A DNA stretch of 43,549 nucleotides from a virus. Below the pieces are notes generated by a model. The model saw nothing but the letters and a program-made list of their open reading frames with translations, was not told the origin of the DNA and made no database searches. Both the position numbers and the translations under genes were made by a program. The stretch covers positions 1 through 43,549 of IMG/VR virus record IMGVR_UViG_3300042898_001937, one strand, 5' to 3'. Positions 22,043 to 30,377 of the stretch are shown here, in pieces; within the stretch, counting starts at the first letter, position 1, and every line of letters begins with the position of its first letter.

Positions 22043-22225
22043 TTATTTATTTTTTTTAGGTTTTCTAATGTAATCCAATATAATGTTAAATGACCCAAGA
22101 CTAATTACTCCCCACCCAAAATATTTAACCAATTCAGGGTCAGCACCTTTTAATCCATATTTTTCAATTAAGATTCCCGTAAGAATCAACATCACATAAA
22201 TGACTTGTTTTATTTTCATATTCAA
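22043..22225 (-). CDS. Small two-helix membrane protein
   Basis: A 60-residue protein with two membrane helices (VIYVMLILTGILIEKYG and YFGWGVISLGSFNIILDYI) and a basic end. The start may be Met1 or Met3. It is the first gene of a minus-strand run that diverges from the DUF192 gene. No family is recognised. Confidence 0.55.
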   Translation of the reverse strand: MNMKIKQVIYVMLILTGILIEKYGLKGADPELVKYFGWGVISLGSFNIILDYIRKPKKNK

Positions 22226-22276
22226 TATTTTTACTAATATACGGAATTATTATTAAAAATCCAAATAATTATCAAT

Positions 22277-22651
22277 ATGGTACACATTAATAATCAAAGT
22301 TTTCCAGCCGAATATCTAACCACATCAGAAGAGAAACAAAGAGGTATGATGGGTAGAGATAGTTTAGAGGGTTGTATGGTATTCAAAATGGGTAGAGGCC
22401 ACCATACGTTTTGGATGAAAAATTGTTTAATACCACTTGATATTGTGTTTGTTATGAATAATCGAATCAGTCACATACACCCGAATTGTGAAGTTCCTGA
22501 TTCACATAGAATGAACCCGCCGAAATACACTGGTATGGGTGACCACATTATTGAATTCCCCGCGGGAACATCCAAAAATTGGAGAGTTGGTGACCGAGTT
22601 GCTATGTATTTGGGGACTCCTCAGAATCCAGTACGACCATCTTATTCATAA
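22277..22651 (+). CDS. DUF192 family protein
   Basis: A 124-residue protein with the DUF192 pattern: EEKQRGMMGRDSL, then GCMVFKMGRGHHTFWMKNCL and IPLDIVFVMNNRI, and a late GDRV strand. DUF192 proteins are small beta-barrel-like proteins, usually exported. This one has no signal peptide, so it should stay in the cytoplasm or virion. Function is unknown across the family. Its 3' end overlaps the convergent methyltransferase gene by 50 bases. Confidence 0.87.
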   Translation: MVHINNQSFPAEYLTTSEEKQRGMMGRDSLEGCMVFKMGRGHHTFWMKNCLIPLDIVFVMNNRISHIHPNCEVPDSHRMNPPKYTGMGDHIIEFPAGTSKNWRVGDRVAMYLGTPQNPVRPSYS

Positions 22652-23291
22652 ACTCATACTTCACTCTTGGTTTTACCTTTTCAAACACCCAAAAATAACT
22701 ATGGTATTTTCTTGCGTGTTCTTGTTTAGTCCATTTGGTACCAAAACTATTAATTCTCACGTTTGAATTTAAAATAAACAAATCTCTTGGGTAGAACCCT
22801 ATTTCCATGGCCATATTCATAATCAAACAATGTGAGAAGTGGTTCTTACCACCGGATACCGTGTCTTGACATTTCATGACCACATGACCACCTTTCTCAC
22901 AAATTCTGTATAATTCCTTCAACGTGTTGTAATAGTTGACTGTGAGGTCGTTATATGTGTTGTAACCCTCAAACCTTTTAGCCATAATAGAACTACCATC
23001 TTTATTATCTCTATAGGTTTTACCAGCAATAACAAATGGAGGGTCGTACATTATATTTTTCATTGATCCGTCCCCAAATGGTAAATTCTCAGAACTTGCT
23101 TGAACTACGTCTTCATTCACAGGATACAAATCAGATTTAAACTTTGGGGATGGTAGGTCTTTCCAAAATGCTCCCTTAGAATAGGTACAATCCAAATCGA
23201 ATTGTTCTATATTATATAAAAACATAATGTTTTTAATCGTGTCAAAATTTGAATTGTAGACACTTTTTACTGGTTTGAAATCTTTATCCAT
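22602..23291 (-). CDS. DNA methyltransferase, DPPF type (probably N6-adenine)
   Basis: A 229-residue protein. The catalytic motif is NIMYDPPFVIAG (Asp83-Pro-Pro-Phe86), and FDLDCTYSKGAFW is the nearby conserved block that often precedes motif IV in short phage enzymes. HVVMKCQDTV and FVFE-like strands complete a Rossmann methyltransferase. DPPF/Y favours N6-adenine over N4-cytosine, but the target is not readable. It has a TAG stop, and its end overlaps the convergent DUF192 gene. Confidence 0.82.
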   Translation of the reverse strand: MDKDFKPVKSVYNSNFDTIKNIMFLYNIEQFDLDCTYSKGAFWKDLPSPKFKSDLYPVNEDVVQASSENLPFGDGSMKNIMYDPPFVIAGKTYRDNKDGSSIMAKRFEGYNTYNDLTVNYYNTLKELYRICEKGGHVVMKCQDTVSGGKNHFSHCLIMNMAMEIGFYPRDLFILNSNVRINSFGTKWTKQEHARKYHSYFWVFEKVKPRVKYEFMNKMVVLDSEESPNT

Positions 23292-23366
23292 TACTTCTAT
23301 TGATTTTTTGTTTAAAATTGTTTATACTTTATTAAAATATAGAGAATAAATTTCAATAAAACAAAA

Positions 23367-23374
23367 TATTTATA
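23367..23374 (+). promoter_or_regulatory. TATTTATA motif (candidate late promoter)
   Basis: The plus-strand ATATTTATAAAA lies 15-23 bases before the start of the 42-residue MGCGC gene. It is the only plus-strand member of the motif class found in front of putative virion genes at 3434, 8673, 31730 and 33602. Confidence 0.35.
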
Positions 23375-23388
23375 AAAAAACAACAACT

Positions 23389-23517
23389 ATGGGATGCGGA
23401 TGTAAAAAACCAAAACAAGAACAACCTACTCAACCTCCGGTTTCGATTAGGTTAACAGAAGTACAACAAACTGCGAGTCAACCAACTCCACAAGCAACAA
23501 GTACTAATAATCAATAA
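23389..23517 (+). CDS. Short Cys- and Pro/Gln-rich protein (42 aa)
   Basis: A 42-residue ORF: MGCGCKKPKQEQPTQPPVSI at the start and a low-complexity Gln/Thr/Ser end. The MGCGCK start with two close Cys residues could bind metal or be acylated. A terminator follows its stop and an A-rich leader precedes it, which supports a separate transcript. Function is unknown. Confidence 0.62.
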   Translation: MGCGCKKPKQEQPTQPPVSIRLTEVQQTASQPTPQATSTNNQ

Positions 23518-23524
23518 TTAATAT

Positions 23525-23555
23525 TATATCATCTATTCTTAGGTGATATTTTTTA
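23525..23555 (+). terminator. Rho-independent terminator after the MGCGC gene
   Basis: On the plus strand AUAUCAUCU pairs with AGGUGAUAU (one G-U pair) around a 5-base loop, followed by six T residues. Confidence 0.75.
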
Positions 23556-23593
23556 TAATAAGGGTATATAAAAATTTATATATATAATACAAT

Positions 23594-23791
23594 ATGAAAG
23601 TAGAAATGAAATTAACAAGTGTACATGTCTTAGATGGTATTTACAAAAAATTTAAAATAAACGCAATAGATGGTAGCATAAATCTTCAAAAATTAGTAAA
23701 TCGTTCTTTGGATTTATATGTTAAAGATGAAAAATTTAGAGACACGATTAATAACTATACTGATTTAGCAGTAAGTGGTTCAAAATATTAA
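23594..23791 (+). CDS. Ribbon-helix-helix-like small protein
   Basis: A 65-residue protein. The first strand VEMKLTSVHVLDGIYKKFK, followed by SINLQKLVNRSLDLYVKDE, fits the ribbon-helix-helix layout (one strand, helix A, a turn, helix B). Proteins of this type bind DNA as dimers and often repress their own operon. It is the first gene of the plus-strand glycosyltransferase operon and lies 1 base from the next gene, so it could be the operon's regulator. A similar pattern is common in myoviruses. Confidence 0.65.
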   Translation: MKVEMKLTSVHVLDGIYKKFKINAIDGSINLQKLVNRSLDLYVKDEKFRDTINNYTDLAVSGSKY

Positions 23792-23792
23792 T

Positions 23793-25145
23793 ATGAGTAA
23801 AAAGAAAATTTTATTATTATCAGATGATTTAAGAATGACAAGTGGTATTGCCACCATGTCAAAAGAGATAGTACTTGGTACTGTTGATAAATTTGATTGG
23901 GTACAATTAGGTGCAGGTATTAACCATCCTGAAAGTGGAAAGGTTGTAGATTTAAATGATGATGTAAGAAAACGAACTGGTGTTAATGATGCTAATGTTA
24001 AAATTTATGCCAATAATTCATATGGTGACATTTTTTTATTACGAAAATTAATTAAAGATGAGAAACCAGATGCAATTTTACATTTTACAGATCCACATTA
24101 TTGGGAATGGTTATACGATTCTGAACATGAAATAAGACAACTCGTACCAATTCTATATTATCACATTTGGGATAACTTACCAGACCCATCTTATAATAGA
24201 AATTATTACGAAAGTTGTGATTGGTTAGGGTGTATTTCTAAACTAACATATGGTATTGTTAGTAGGGTTGGGGGTTTGACAACCAAACCTTCTTTTAAAC
24301 CACTAGAAAAATGGCAAGTTAGTTATGTACCACATGGTATTAATCAAAATCTTTTTAAACCATTGGATAAAATATCTGATGATGTTAAAACACTTGTGAA
24401 TGGGGATAAAGAATATGATTTTATTTTATTTTATAACAGTAGAAACATAAGAAGAAAACAACCATCTGACGTAATTTATTCATACAGAAAGTTTTGTGAT
24501 AAATTAACTAAAGAACAATCAAGTAAGTGTCTTTTATTAATGAAAACGAATCAAGTGGATAATAACGGTACTGATTTAGGTGCTGTGGTTGATACATTAT
24601 GTAAGGATTATGATGTTAAAATTTTTGAAAATAAAATAGAACAAGAGACATTAAATGAATTGTATAATATTTCTGATTGTACAATAAACATTTCAAATAA
24701 TGAAGGGTTTGGTTTGGGTACAACTGAAAGTTTAATGTCGGGAACACCAATCATTGTTAATGTCACTGGTGGTCTACAAGATCAATGTGGATTTCCTTTA
24801 ACTGCAGATGATTATATTGAGGTTGGTTCGTTACATCAAACAAACAGCGGGGTGACTGGTGAATGGGTAGTACCTGTTTGGCCATCAGCAATTAATTTAA
24901 ACGGTTCACCAATAACTCCTTATATATTCGACGATAGAGTGAATGATGATGAAGTTGCCGATGCAATTATGACAGTATATAATTGGGGTCGTAAGGAAAG
25001 AAAAGAAAGAGGAAAAAAAGGTAGAGAATGGGCAATTGAAAATTTATCATCAAAAATCATGTGTGATAAAATGTCCGAAGGTATTGAAACAACGTTAAAA
25101 AACTATAAACCAAAAGAAAGATTTAATTTATATAAAGTAATATGA
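23793..25145 (+). CDS. Glycosyltransferase family 4-like
   Basis: A 450-residue GT-B glycosyltransferase. The N-terminal loop LLSDDLRMTSGIATMSKEI fits the acceptor-side Gly loop. The C-terminal half has DCTINISNNEGFGLGTTESLMSGTPII, with the two Glu residues of the E-x7-E donor-binding motif. The start at 23793 is chosen because it lies 1 base after the upstream stop. The donor and acceptor sugars are unknown. It overlaps the next GT gene by ATGA. Confidence 0.88.
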   Translation: MSKKKILLLSDDLRMTSGIATMSKEIVLGTVDKFDWVQLGAGINHPESGKVVDLNDDVRKRTGVNDANVKIYANNSYGDIFLLRKLIKDEKPDAILHFTDPHYWEWLYDSEHEIRQLVPILYYHIWDNLPDPSYNRNYYESCDWLGCISKLTYGIVSRVGGLTTKPSFKPLEKWQVSYVPHGINQNLFKPLDKISDDVKTLVNGDKEYDFILFYNSRNIRRKQPSDVIYSYRKFCDKLTKEQSSKCLLLMKTNQVDNNGTDLGAVVDTLCKDYDVKIFENKIEQETLNELYNISDCTINISNNEGFGLGTTESLMSGTPIIVNVTGGLQDQCGFPLTADDYIEVGSLHQTNSGVTGEWVVPVWPSAINLNGSPITPYIFDDRVNDDEVADAIMTVYNWGRKERKERGKKGREWAIENLSSKIMCDKMSEGIETTLKNYKPKERFNLYKVI

Positions 25146-26389
25146 GTAAACCGATAATTTTATTTAGAGGACCAGTTAAAACAAGAAGTGGTTATGGTGC
25201 ACATTCAAGAGATTTACTGTGGGCATTAAAAGAAATAGATTTGTTTGATATTAAAATAGATAGTTGTTTATGGGGGTCAACACCATTAACCGCATTGGAG
25301 GATGGTAATGAGTTTCATGAATGGATTGAAGAGAATACCGTTACACAATTTAATGGTCTTCCCGAAATTTACATTCAAGTAACTGTACCAAATGAATTTA
25401 AAAGACTTGGTAAATTTAATATAGGTGTAACTGCGGGTATCGAAACAACGGTCGCACCAAAAGATTGGATTGACGGTTGTAATGTAATGGATATGATTAT
25501 TACAACATCAAATTTTTCAAAAGAGGTTTTATTGTCAACTGTTTATAATGAAAATGATAAAAACACAAATAGATTAATTAAACAACATAGAATCGATAAA
25601 CCTATTAATGTTTTATTTGAAGGTGTAGATAAAAAAATTTATAACAATAATGTAAATGATACTTTTAAATTAGATATTGAAGAGGATTTCGCTTATCTTT
25701 TTGTAGGTCACTGGTTAAAAGGAAGTATTGGTCAAGATAGAAAAGATGTTGGTATGTTAATTAAGTGTTTTGCTAATTCTTTTAAAGATGAAATAGATAA
25801 ACCGGCTTTAATATTAAAAACATCTTCAGCATCATTCTCGGTTAAAGAACGTGAAAATTTAATCAATAGGATTCAAAAAATAGTTGGTGACGATAAAGTA
25901 CCGGTATATCTTTTATTTGGTGATTTAAAGGATGAAGAGATGAATGATTTATATAACCACCCAAAGGTAAAGGCAATGGTTTCCATAACTAAAGGAGAAG
26001 GTTTTGGTAGACCTCTATTAGAATTTACAATGACAGGTAAACCTGTGATTGCATCTAATTGGTCGGGTCACAAAGATTTTTTACCGATGGATTATGCCGC
26101 AATGATTGGTGGTAAATTAACAGATGTGGATGTAAGTGCACAGGACAATTTTATAATAAAGGATTCAAAATGGTTTACTGCAAATTACGATGAATTTATT
26201 CATGTATTAAAATTAGTCAAATCGAACTATGATGAGTTTTTGATTAAGTCTGAAAAATTAAGAATTATGAATTCAGAAAAATTTACATTAGACAAAATGA
26301 AAGAACTTTTAAAATCTTATATGGAACCACATTCAATTATTTCAAAACAAATTAATTTGATGTTACCTAAATTAAATAAAATTAAATAA
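25142..26389 (+). CDS. Glycosyltransferase family 4-like
   Basis: A 415-residue GT-B enzyme. Its N-terminus is ILFRGPVKTRSGYGAHSRDLL, a Gly loop variant seen in phage enzymes. The donor-binding end has VSITKGEGFGRPLLEFTMTGKPVIASNWSG with an E-x7-E pattern. The two adjacent GT4 genes share layout but differ at the N-terminus, so they probably transfer different sugars. It is coupled to the upstream gene by ATGA. Confidence 0.88.
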   Translation: MSKPIILFRGPVKTRSGYGAHSRDLLWALKEIDLFDIKIDSCLWGSTPLTALEDGNEFHEWIEENTVTQFNGLPEIYIQVTVPNEFKRLGKFNIGVTAGIETTVAPKDWIDGCNVMDMIITTSNFSKEVLLSTVYNENDKNTNRLIKQHRIDKPINVLFEGVDKKIYNNNVNDTFKLDIEEDFAYLFVGHWLKGSIGQDRKDVGMLIKCFANSFKDEIDKPALILKTSSASFSVKERENLINRIQKIVGDDKVPVYLLFGDLKDEEMNDLYNHPKVKAMVSITKGEGFGRPLLEFTMTGKPVIASNWSGHKDFLPMDYAAMIGGKLTDVDVSAQDNFIIKDSKWFTANYDEFIHVLKLVKSNYDEFLIKSEKLRIMNSEKFTLDKMKELLKSYMEPHSIISKQINLMLPKLNKIK

Positions 26390-26390
26390 T

Positions 26391-26636
26391 ATGCCAAGGA
26401 AAAAAAAGACATCAACTAAGGTTGAACTTGAAAACACCATTCAATATTTTAGTCCATGTGAATGGGTAGTACAATTTGACAACGACGAACCAGTTGTCTT
26501 TACCGAGGCGGATGAAAACTCAACGAACAAAGAAGTTATAATCACATTAGGTAATGATAGTAATTCATATATAAAATTTACAGATCCAAACACAGGTAAG
26601 TTTTTTAAATTATTTGCTAGAGAAAAACTATCATGA
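26391..26636 (+). CDS. Small hypothetical protein
   Basis: An 81-residue protein: a basic start (MPRKKKTSTK), then an all-beta, acidic body with EWVVQFDNDEPVVF and SYIKFTDPNTGKFFKLF. It has no membrane segment. It is embedded in the glycosyltransferase operon and overlaps the next gene by 4 bases. No family is recognised. Confidence 0.55.
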   Translation: MPRKKKTSTKVELENTIQYFSPCEWVVQFDNDEPVVFTEADENSTNKEVIITLGNDSNSYIKFTDPNTGKFFKLFAREKLS

Positions 26637-26941
26637 AAAAATTTATATTTTTTGAAGGGATGGTTAAAGATACCTATGTGTTTAATAACATAGATACTGT
26701 TAACGTTGCTGGTGGTGTAAGGACATTAAGGGCAATGTGGACTCGTGAGGCGAATGAAGATTTAAATCAACATCATGGAATTGACGCGGAAGCCGAACTA
26801 ACAAGAATAATGTCAGAAGAAATTGCGAGAGGTATTGATGAAGATGTAATAAGAACAATAACAAGAAGAATAAATGGTGGTGATAATCATGGTATTGATT
26901 ATCTAAATCATTGGTTAAGAATAGGAGACAATAGAGCATGA
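26633..26941 (+). CDS. Small protein with a gp23-like capsid segment
   Basis: A 102-residue protein. Residues about 31-68 (LRAMWTREANEDLNQHHGID, then AEAELTRIMSEEIARGIDED) resemble, from memory, a conserved helix of T4-like major capsid proteins (DLxAxHGxDAEAELTxILSxEIxxEIDRE). The whole capsid fold is absent. It may be a short virion protein that keeps this assembly helix, or a remnant. It lies inside a glycosylation operon and overlaps the next gene by ATGA. Confidence 0.5.
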   Translation: MKKFIFFEGMVKDTYVFNNIDTVNVAGGVRTLRAMWTREANEDLNQHHGIDAEAELTRIMSEEIARGIDEDVIRTITRRINGGDNHGIDYLNHWLRIGDNRA

Positions 26942-27885
26942 AATGTGACAGACATATTTGGGACACGGATGATATAGAATGGTGTTGGAGGTGTGAAGAA
27001 TTGACAGCAAATGAATATAAAAAAAATCTTAAAAAAACTATGAAGATACTTGTAACTGGCGGTGCGGGTTTTATTGGTTCAAGTTTAATTAAGCTTTTAA
27101 TTAAAGAAGGATATATTGTTCATTCATTAGACAATTACAATAGTGGATTACATGAGAATGAAATCATTGGTTGTAATTACCATAATGGTGATATAGAACA
27201 AATTGATTTAATGGATAAAGACTTTGATTTGATATACCATTTTGCAGCATTAAGTAGAATTCAACCCTCATTTAACAATCCATCTGAAACGTTTAGAGTT
27301 AATGTGACAGGTACACAACTTGTTTGTGATTTTGCTAAAAAAATTAATAGTAAAGTTATTTACTCAGGTTCATCATCTCGTTGGCACAATCCACATATAT
27401 CACCATACGCATGTTATAAACATATGGGTGAGGAGATATGTAAAATGTATAAAGAGGTTTATAAATTAAACATAGAAATTGCTAGATTTTATAATGTGTA
27501 TGGTCCAAATGAAATTATGGATGGTGATTGGGCTGCGGTTATTGGACTGTGGAGAAGACAAATTAGAGATGGTCAACCAATAACAATTGTAGGTGATGGT
27601 GAACAACGTAGAGATTTCACTCACATAGATGATATTGTTGATGGGTTATATAAACTTGGATTTACTAATGAGAAACACGAAGACGGTTGGGAATTTGGTA
27701 CTGGATTTAATTATTCCATCAATGAAATTTCCCATATGTTGGTGGATAGGTTTGGGTGTGAGGTAAAATATATTCCCAATCAAAAAGGTAACTACCAAGA
27801 AACTTTAAGAGAGAATAATGATGCATTAAATAAATTAAATTGGAAACCTCAAGATAGATTAAAACAATATATTAATAGTTTATGA
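26938..27885 (+). CDS. NAD-dependent sugar epimerase/dehydratase with Cys-rich N-terminal extension
   Basis: A 315-residue extended SDR protein. From Met35 (27040) it has ILVTGGAGFIGSSL for NAD binding, YSGSSSRW with the Ser, the catalytic SPYACYK (Y-x3-K) and RDFTHIDDIVDG. UDP-glucose 4-epimerase or a related 4,6-dehydratase is the closest role. The first 34 residues, with CDRH and CWRC, are not part of the SDR fold and look like a small zinc knuckle. The ATG at 27040 forms ATGA with a TGA in another frame, so two separate genes with an indel in an A-run are possible. Confidence 0.85.
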   Translation: MKCDRHIWDTDDIEWCWRCEELTANEYKKNLKKTMKILVTGGAGFIGSSLIKLLIKEGYIVHSLDNYNSGLHENEIIGCNYHNGDIEQIDLMDKDFDLIYHFAALSRIQPSFNNPSETFRVNVTGTQLVCDFAKKINSKVIYSGSSSRWHNPHISPYACYKHMGEEICKMYKEVYKLNIEIARFYNVYGPNEIMDGDWAAVIGLWRRQIRDGQPITIVGDGEQRRDFTHIDDIVDGLYKLGFTNEKHEDGWEFGTGFNYSINEISHMLVDRFGCEVKYIPNQKGNYQETLRENNDALNKLNWKPQDRLKQYINSL

Positions 27886-28502
27886 AAATAAGTTACGCAA
27901 TAACAGTTTGTAATGAACTGGAGGAGATAAAGAGATTAGTTCCGTTCCTATTAGAACACAAGAGAATTCATGACGAGATAGTAATATTATATGATGAAAA
28001 TAATGGTAATAAAGAAATATTAGATTTCTTATTACCATATAATATCAAACCAAATGTACAAACTTGGAGAAGTATTGATTGGAACAACAACTTTGCCGAT
28101 TGGAAGAATAAATTAAATGATTACTGTACTGGTGATTACATTTATCAAATTGATGCTGATGAAATGATTAGTGAGTACATGGTTAAAAATCTTCATGAAA
28201 TATTAGAATTGAATCCCAACGTTGATTTAATATTTGTACCAAGAATTAATACTGTTTCAGGTATCACATATGAACATGTTGTTAAGTGGGGTTGGAGAGT
28301 TAATGAAAATGGATGGGTTAACTTTCCGGACGCACAGGGACGAGTATATCGTAAAGGAATGACATGGTACGGTAAAGTTCATGAACGAATAGTTGGTGGT
28401 CAGAAATTCTCATCATTACCATTGGATGAAGAATATTGTATTCAACATCATAAGACAATTGAACGTCAAGAAAAACAAAACAATTTATACAATTCATTAT
28501 GA
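27882..28502 (+). CDS. Glycosyltransferase family 2-like
   Basis: A 206-residue GT-A enzyme. It starts ISYAITVCNELEEIKRLVPF and has the metal-binding DxD-type motif in YQIDADEM. WYGKVHERIVGG and HHKTIERQ near the end are typical of short GT2 proteins resembling SunS-type and LPS-core enzymes. Its last 47 codons, from an internal ATG at 28359, are repeated almost exactly at 29110-29253. It is coupled by ATGA on both sides. Confidence 0.85.
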   Translation: MKISYAITVCNELEEIKRLVPFLLEHKRIHDEIVILYDENNGNKEILDFLLPYNIKPNVQTWRSIDWNNNFADWKNKLNDYCTGDYIYQIDADEMISEYMVKNLHEILELNPNVDLIFVPRINTVSGITYEHVVKWGWRVNENGWVNFPDAQGRVYRKGMTWYGKVHERIVGGQKFSSLPLDEEYCIQHHKTIERQEKQNNLYNSL

Positions 28503-29113
28503 GTTATCAATATCCGGAACATTTTAAATATCCCGAAGGAGAACGTTATTTCTTTTTAAATCATGTAGATGCGTGGGAACATTTTTTACCTAACTATGGT
28601 GATGAACCAAGAGTGTGTTTAGAAATTGGTGCGTTATATGGTGGATCTTCAGTTTATATTCTAGAGAACTTTTGTAAAATGAATGGTTCTCAACATTATA
28701 TCATGGATATTAATACAAATGAGTTTATTGAAAATAACATTAAACCATACGATAATAAGGTTACATACATTTTAGGGGAATCGGCCGATAGTTTTAAAAT
28801 GTTTAATCATAATGGTGAAACAAAAGAATTTTTAGATTTTGTTTATATTGATGGTAACCATATGTCAAAATATGTTTTAGAAGATGCTGTAAATGCATTT
28901 TACTGTTTAAAAAATAATGGTTACATTATATTCGACGACTATGGTGGTGGACTTGAACAAGAACAATATTTACAGGTTAAAACAGGGGCGGATGCATTTT
29001 ATCATGGTTATCACAAATATTTAGAAATAGTACACAATGGTTACCAAGTTATTATGAAAAAAATAAATTATATAAATGAAAACGATTTAAAAGAAAATTA
29101 TTATAAAGTATGA
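28499..29113 (+). CDS. SAM-dependent methyltransferase (Methyltransf_24 type)
   Basis: A 204-residue class I methyltransferase. Motif I is VCLEIGALYGGSSVY, the acidic loop is IMDINTNEF, FVYIDGNHMSKYVLEDA follows, and GYIIFDDYGGG is the typical late motif with two Asp residues. The enzyme probably methylates a sugar made by its neighbours. It sits between an intact GT2 gene and a fragment of a second copy of that GT2 gene, which suggests module duplication. Confidence 0.83.
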   Translation: MSYQYPEHFKYPEGERYFFLNHVDAWEHFLPNYGDEPRVCLEIGALYGGSSVYILENFCKMNGSQHYIMDINTNEFIENNIKPYDNKVTYILGESADSFKMFNHNGETKEFLDFVYIDGNHMSKYVLEDAVNAFYCLKNNGYIIFDDYGGGLEQEQYLQVKTGADAFYHGYHKYLEIVHNGYQVIMKKINYINENDLKENYYKV

Positions 29114-29253
29114 GTTGGTATAATAGAGTACATGAAAGAATTATCGGTGGTAGTAAATTTGCGTCATTACCTGATGATGAAGAATATTGTATTCAACACC
29201 ATAAAACAATTGAAAGACAAGAGCGTCAAAATAATTTATATAGTAGAATTTAA
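29110..29253 (+). pseudogene. Duplicated C-terminal fragment of a GT2 glycosyltransferase
   Basis: A 47-codon ORF. VHERIIGGSKFASLPDDEEY and the following CIQHHKTIERQERQNNLY match residues 160-206 of the GT2 gene at 27882-28502 with few changes, but the N-terminal three quarters, including the DxD motif, are missing. Both copies begin at an ATG, at the same point of the protein. The fragment keeps an intact frame and an ATGA overlap with the methyltransferase, so it may still be translated. It is best read as the remnant of a tandem GT2-methyltransferase array. Confidence 0.8.
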
Positions 29254-29258
29254 AAATA

Positions 29259-30377
29259 ATGAATATTAGTTTTGTTTTGGCGGTTTATAATAGATTAGAA
29301 TTAACAAAAGAATGTTATAGTAGGTTACGCAAAATCTATCCGAGTGCTCCGTTGGTGATTAGTAGTGGTGGTTCATCTGATGGAACTAAAGAATGGTTAG
29401 AATCTTTGGATGATGATAACCTTTCATATATTCATGATGATGAGAGATTGACGTTTTCAGACAATTACAATTCAGGTATAAAACTTGTTGATACTGAAAA
29501 ATTAGTTCTTATACATAATGACATGGTAATTGGTGAAGGATTTTTAGAATCAATTGAAAGATTACTTACTCCTGATATGTTATTATCATATACCACAATT
29601 GAGCCACCAATATTTGAAGGTCATAAAAGACCAGGTAAAGTGATATTAGATTTAGGTTCTAACTTTTTGGATTTTGATGACCGTAAGTTTAATGAATATG
29701 TTCATCAATGGAAAGATAGTGATACCCTATATTCAGGTGCAGTTTTCTTTATGAGTGGTTATAAAAAAATGTTTGAGGATGTGGGGGGATTTGATGGGTT
29801 TAGTTTTAAACCATGTTTTTGTGAAGATGACGATTTCTTAATTAGAGCAAAACTTAAAGGTTATAAGTTAATGACTTGTGAAAGTGCAATCACATATCAT
29901 TTTGTTTCCCAAACTTCAAGGTTCAATGATGAGATTAAAAATGATAGACATAAAATTGAATTCAACTCTAATAAAAATTTTATTAGAAAATGGGGTATAC
30001 CAATCAAATCATTTAATGAGTTAAGATATTGGGAGGATTCTATATTTAAATTTGAAACTTTTAATATGAGTTTAATCACTCGTAATAAAAATAGGTTAGG
30101 TCAATTAGAACCTTTTTTTGATAAGATTTTTGTTGGTGATATTCCAGAAGATTATATTAATGAAGAACAACCTAACACGAATTACGATTTAAAATCAAAA
30201 TTCACGTTTGTTAACATATCTGATGTATTGATATATGAGATAAATGAGTTTACTGACCAAGACATATACACCCTCTATACGTTACGATTGTCCATTCCAC
30301 ATTATGAACCAGGTGAGTATGAGATTGGTAATATGAAAATTGTTATAAAGAAAGATTTTCAGACTCCGAAAGCGTAA
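29259..30377 (+). CDS. Glycosyltransferase family 2
   Basis: A 372-residue GT-A enzyme. It starts ISFVLAVYNRLELTKECY, has SSGGSSDGTKEW, LVLIHNDMVIG in the place of the DxD motif, and FCEDDDFLIRAKLKGYK, which contains the catalytic ED motif. The C-terminal 100 residues are extra and unrecognised. It is the last plus-strand gene, and its end overlaps the convergent gene at 30359 by 19 bases with no visible terminator. Confidence 0.87.
   Translation: MNISFVLAVYNRLELTKECYSRLRKIYPSAPLVISSGGSSDGTKEWLESLDDDNLSYIHDDERLTFSDNYNSGIKLVDTEKLVLIHNDMVIGEGFLESIERLLTPDMLLSYTTIEPPIFEGHKRPGKVILDLGSNFLDFDDRKFNEYVHQWKDSDTLYSGAVFFMSGYKKMFEDVGGFDGFSFKPCFCEDDDFLIRAKLKGYKLMTCESAITYHFVSQTSRFNDEIKNDRHKIEFNSNKNFIRKWGIPIKSFNELRYWEDSIFKFETFNMSLITRNKNRLGQLEPFFDKIFVGDIPEDYINEEQPNTNYDLKSKFTFVNISDVLIYEINEFTDQDIYTLYTLRLSIPHYEPGEYEIGNMKIVIKKDFQTPKA

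Noticed and set aside
26700-26966. Minus-strand frame rich in Leu and His within the capsid-like gene
   Set aside because: Low-complexity shadow of the plus-strand gene with no start context.
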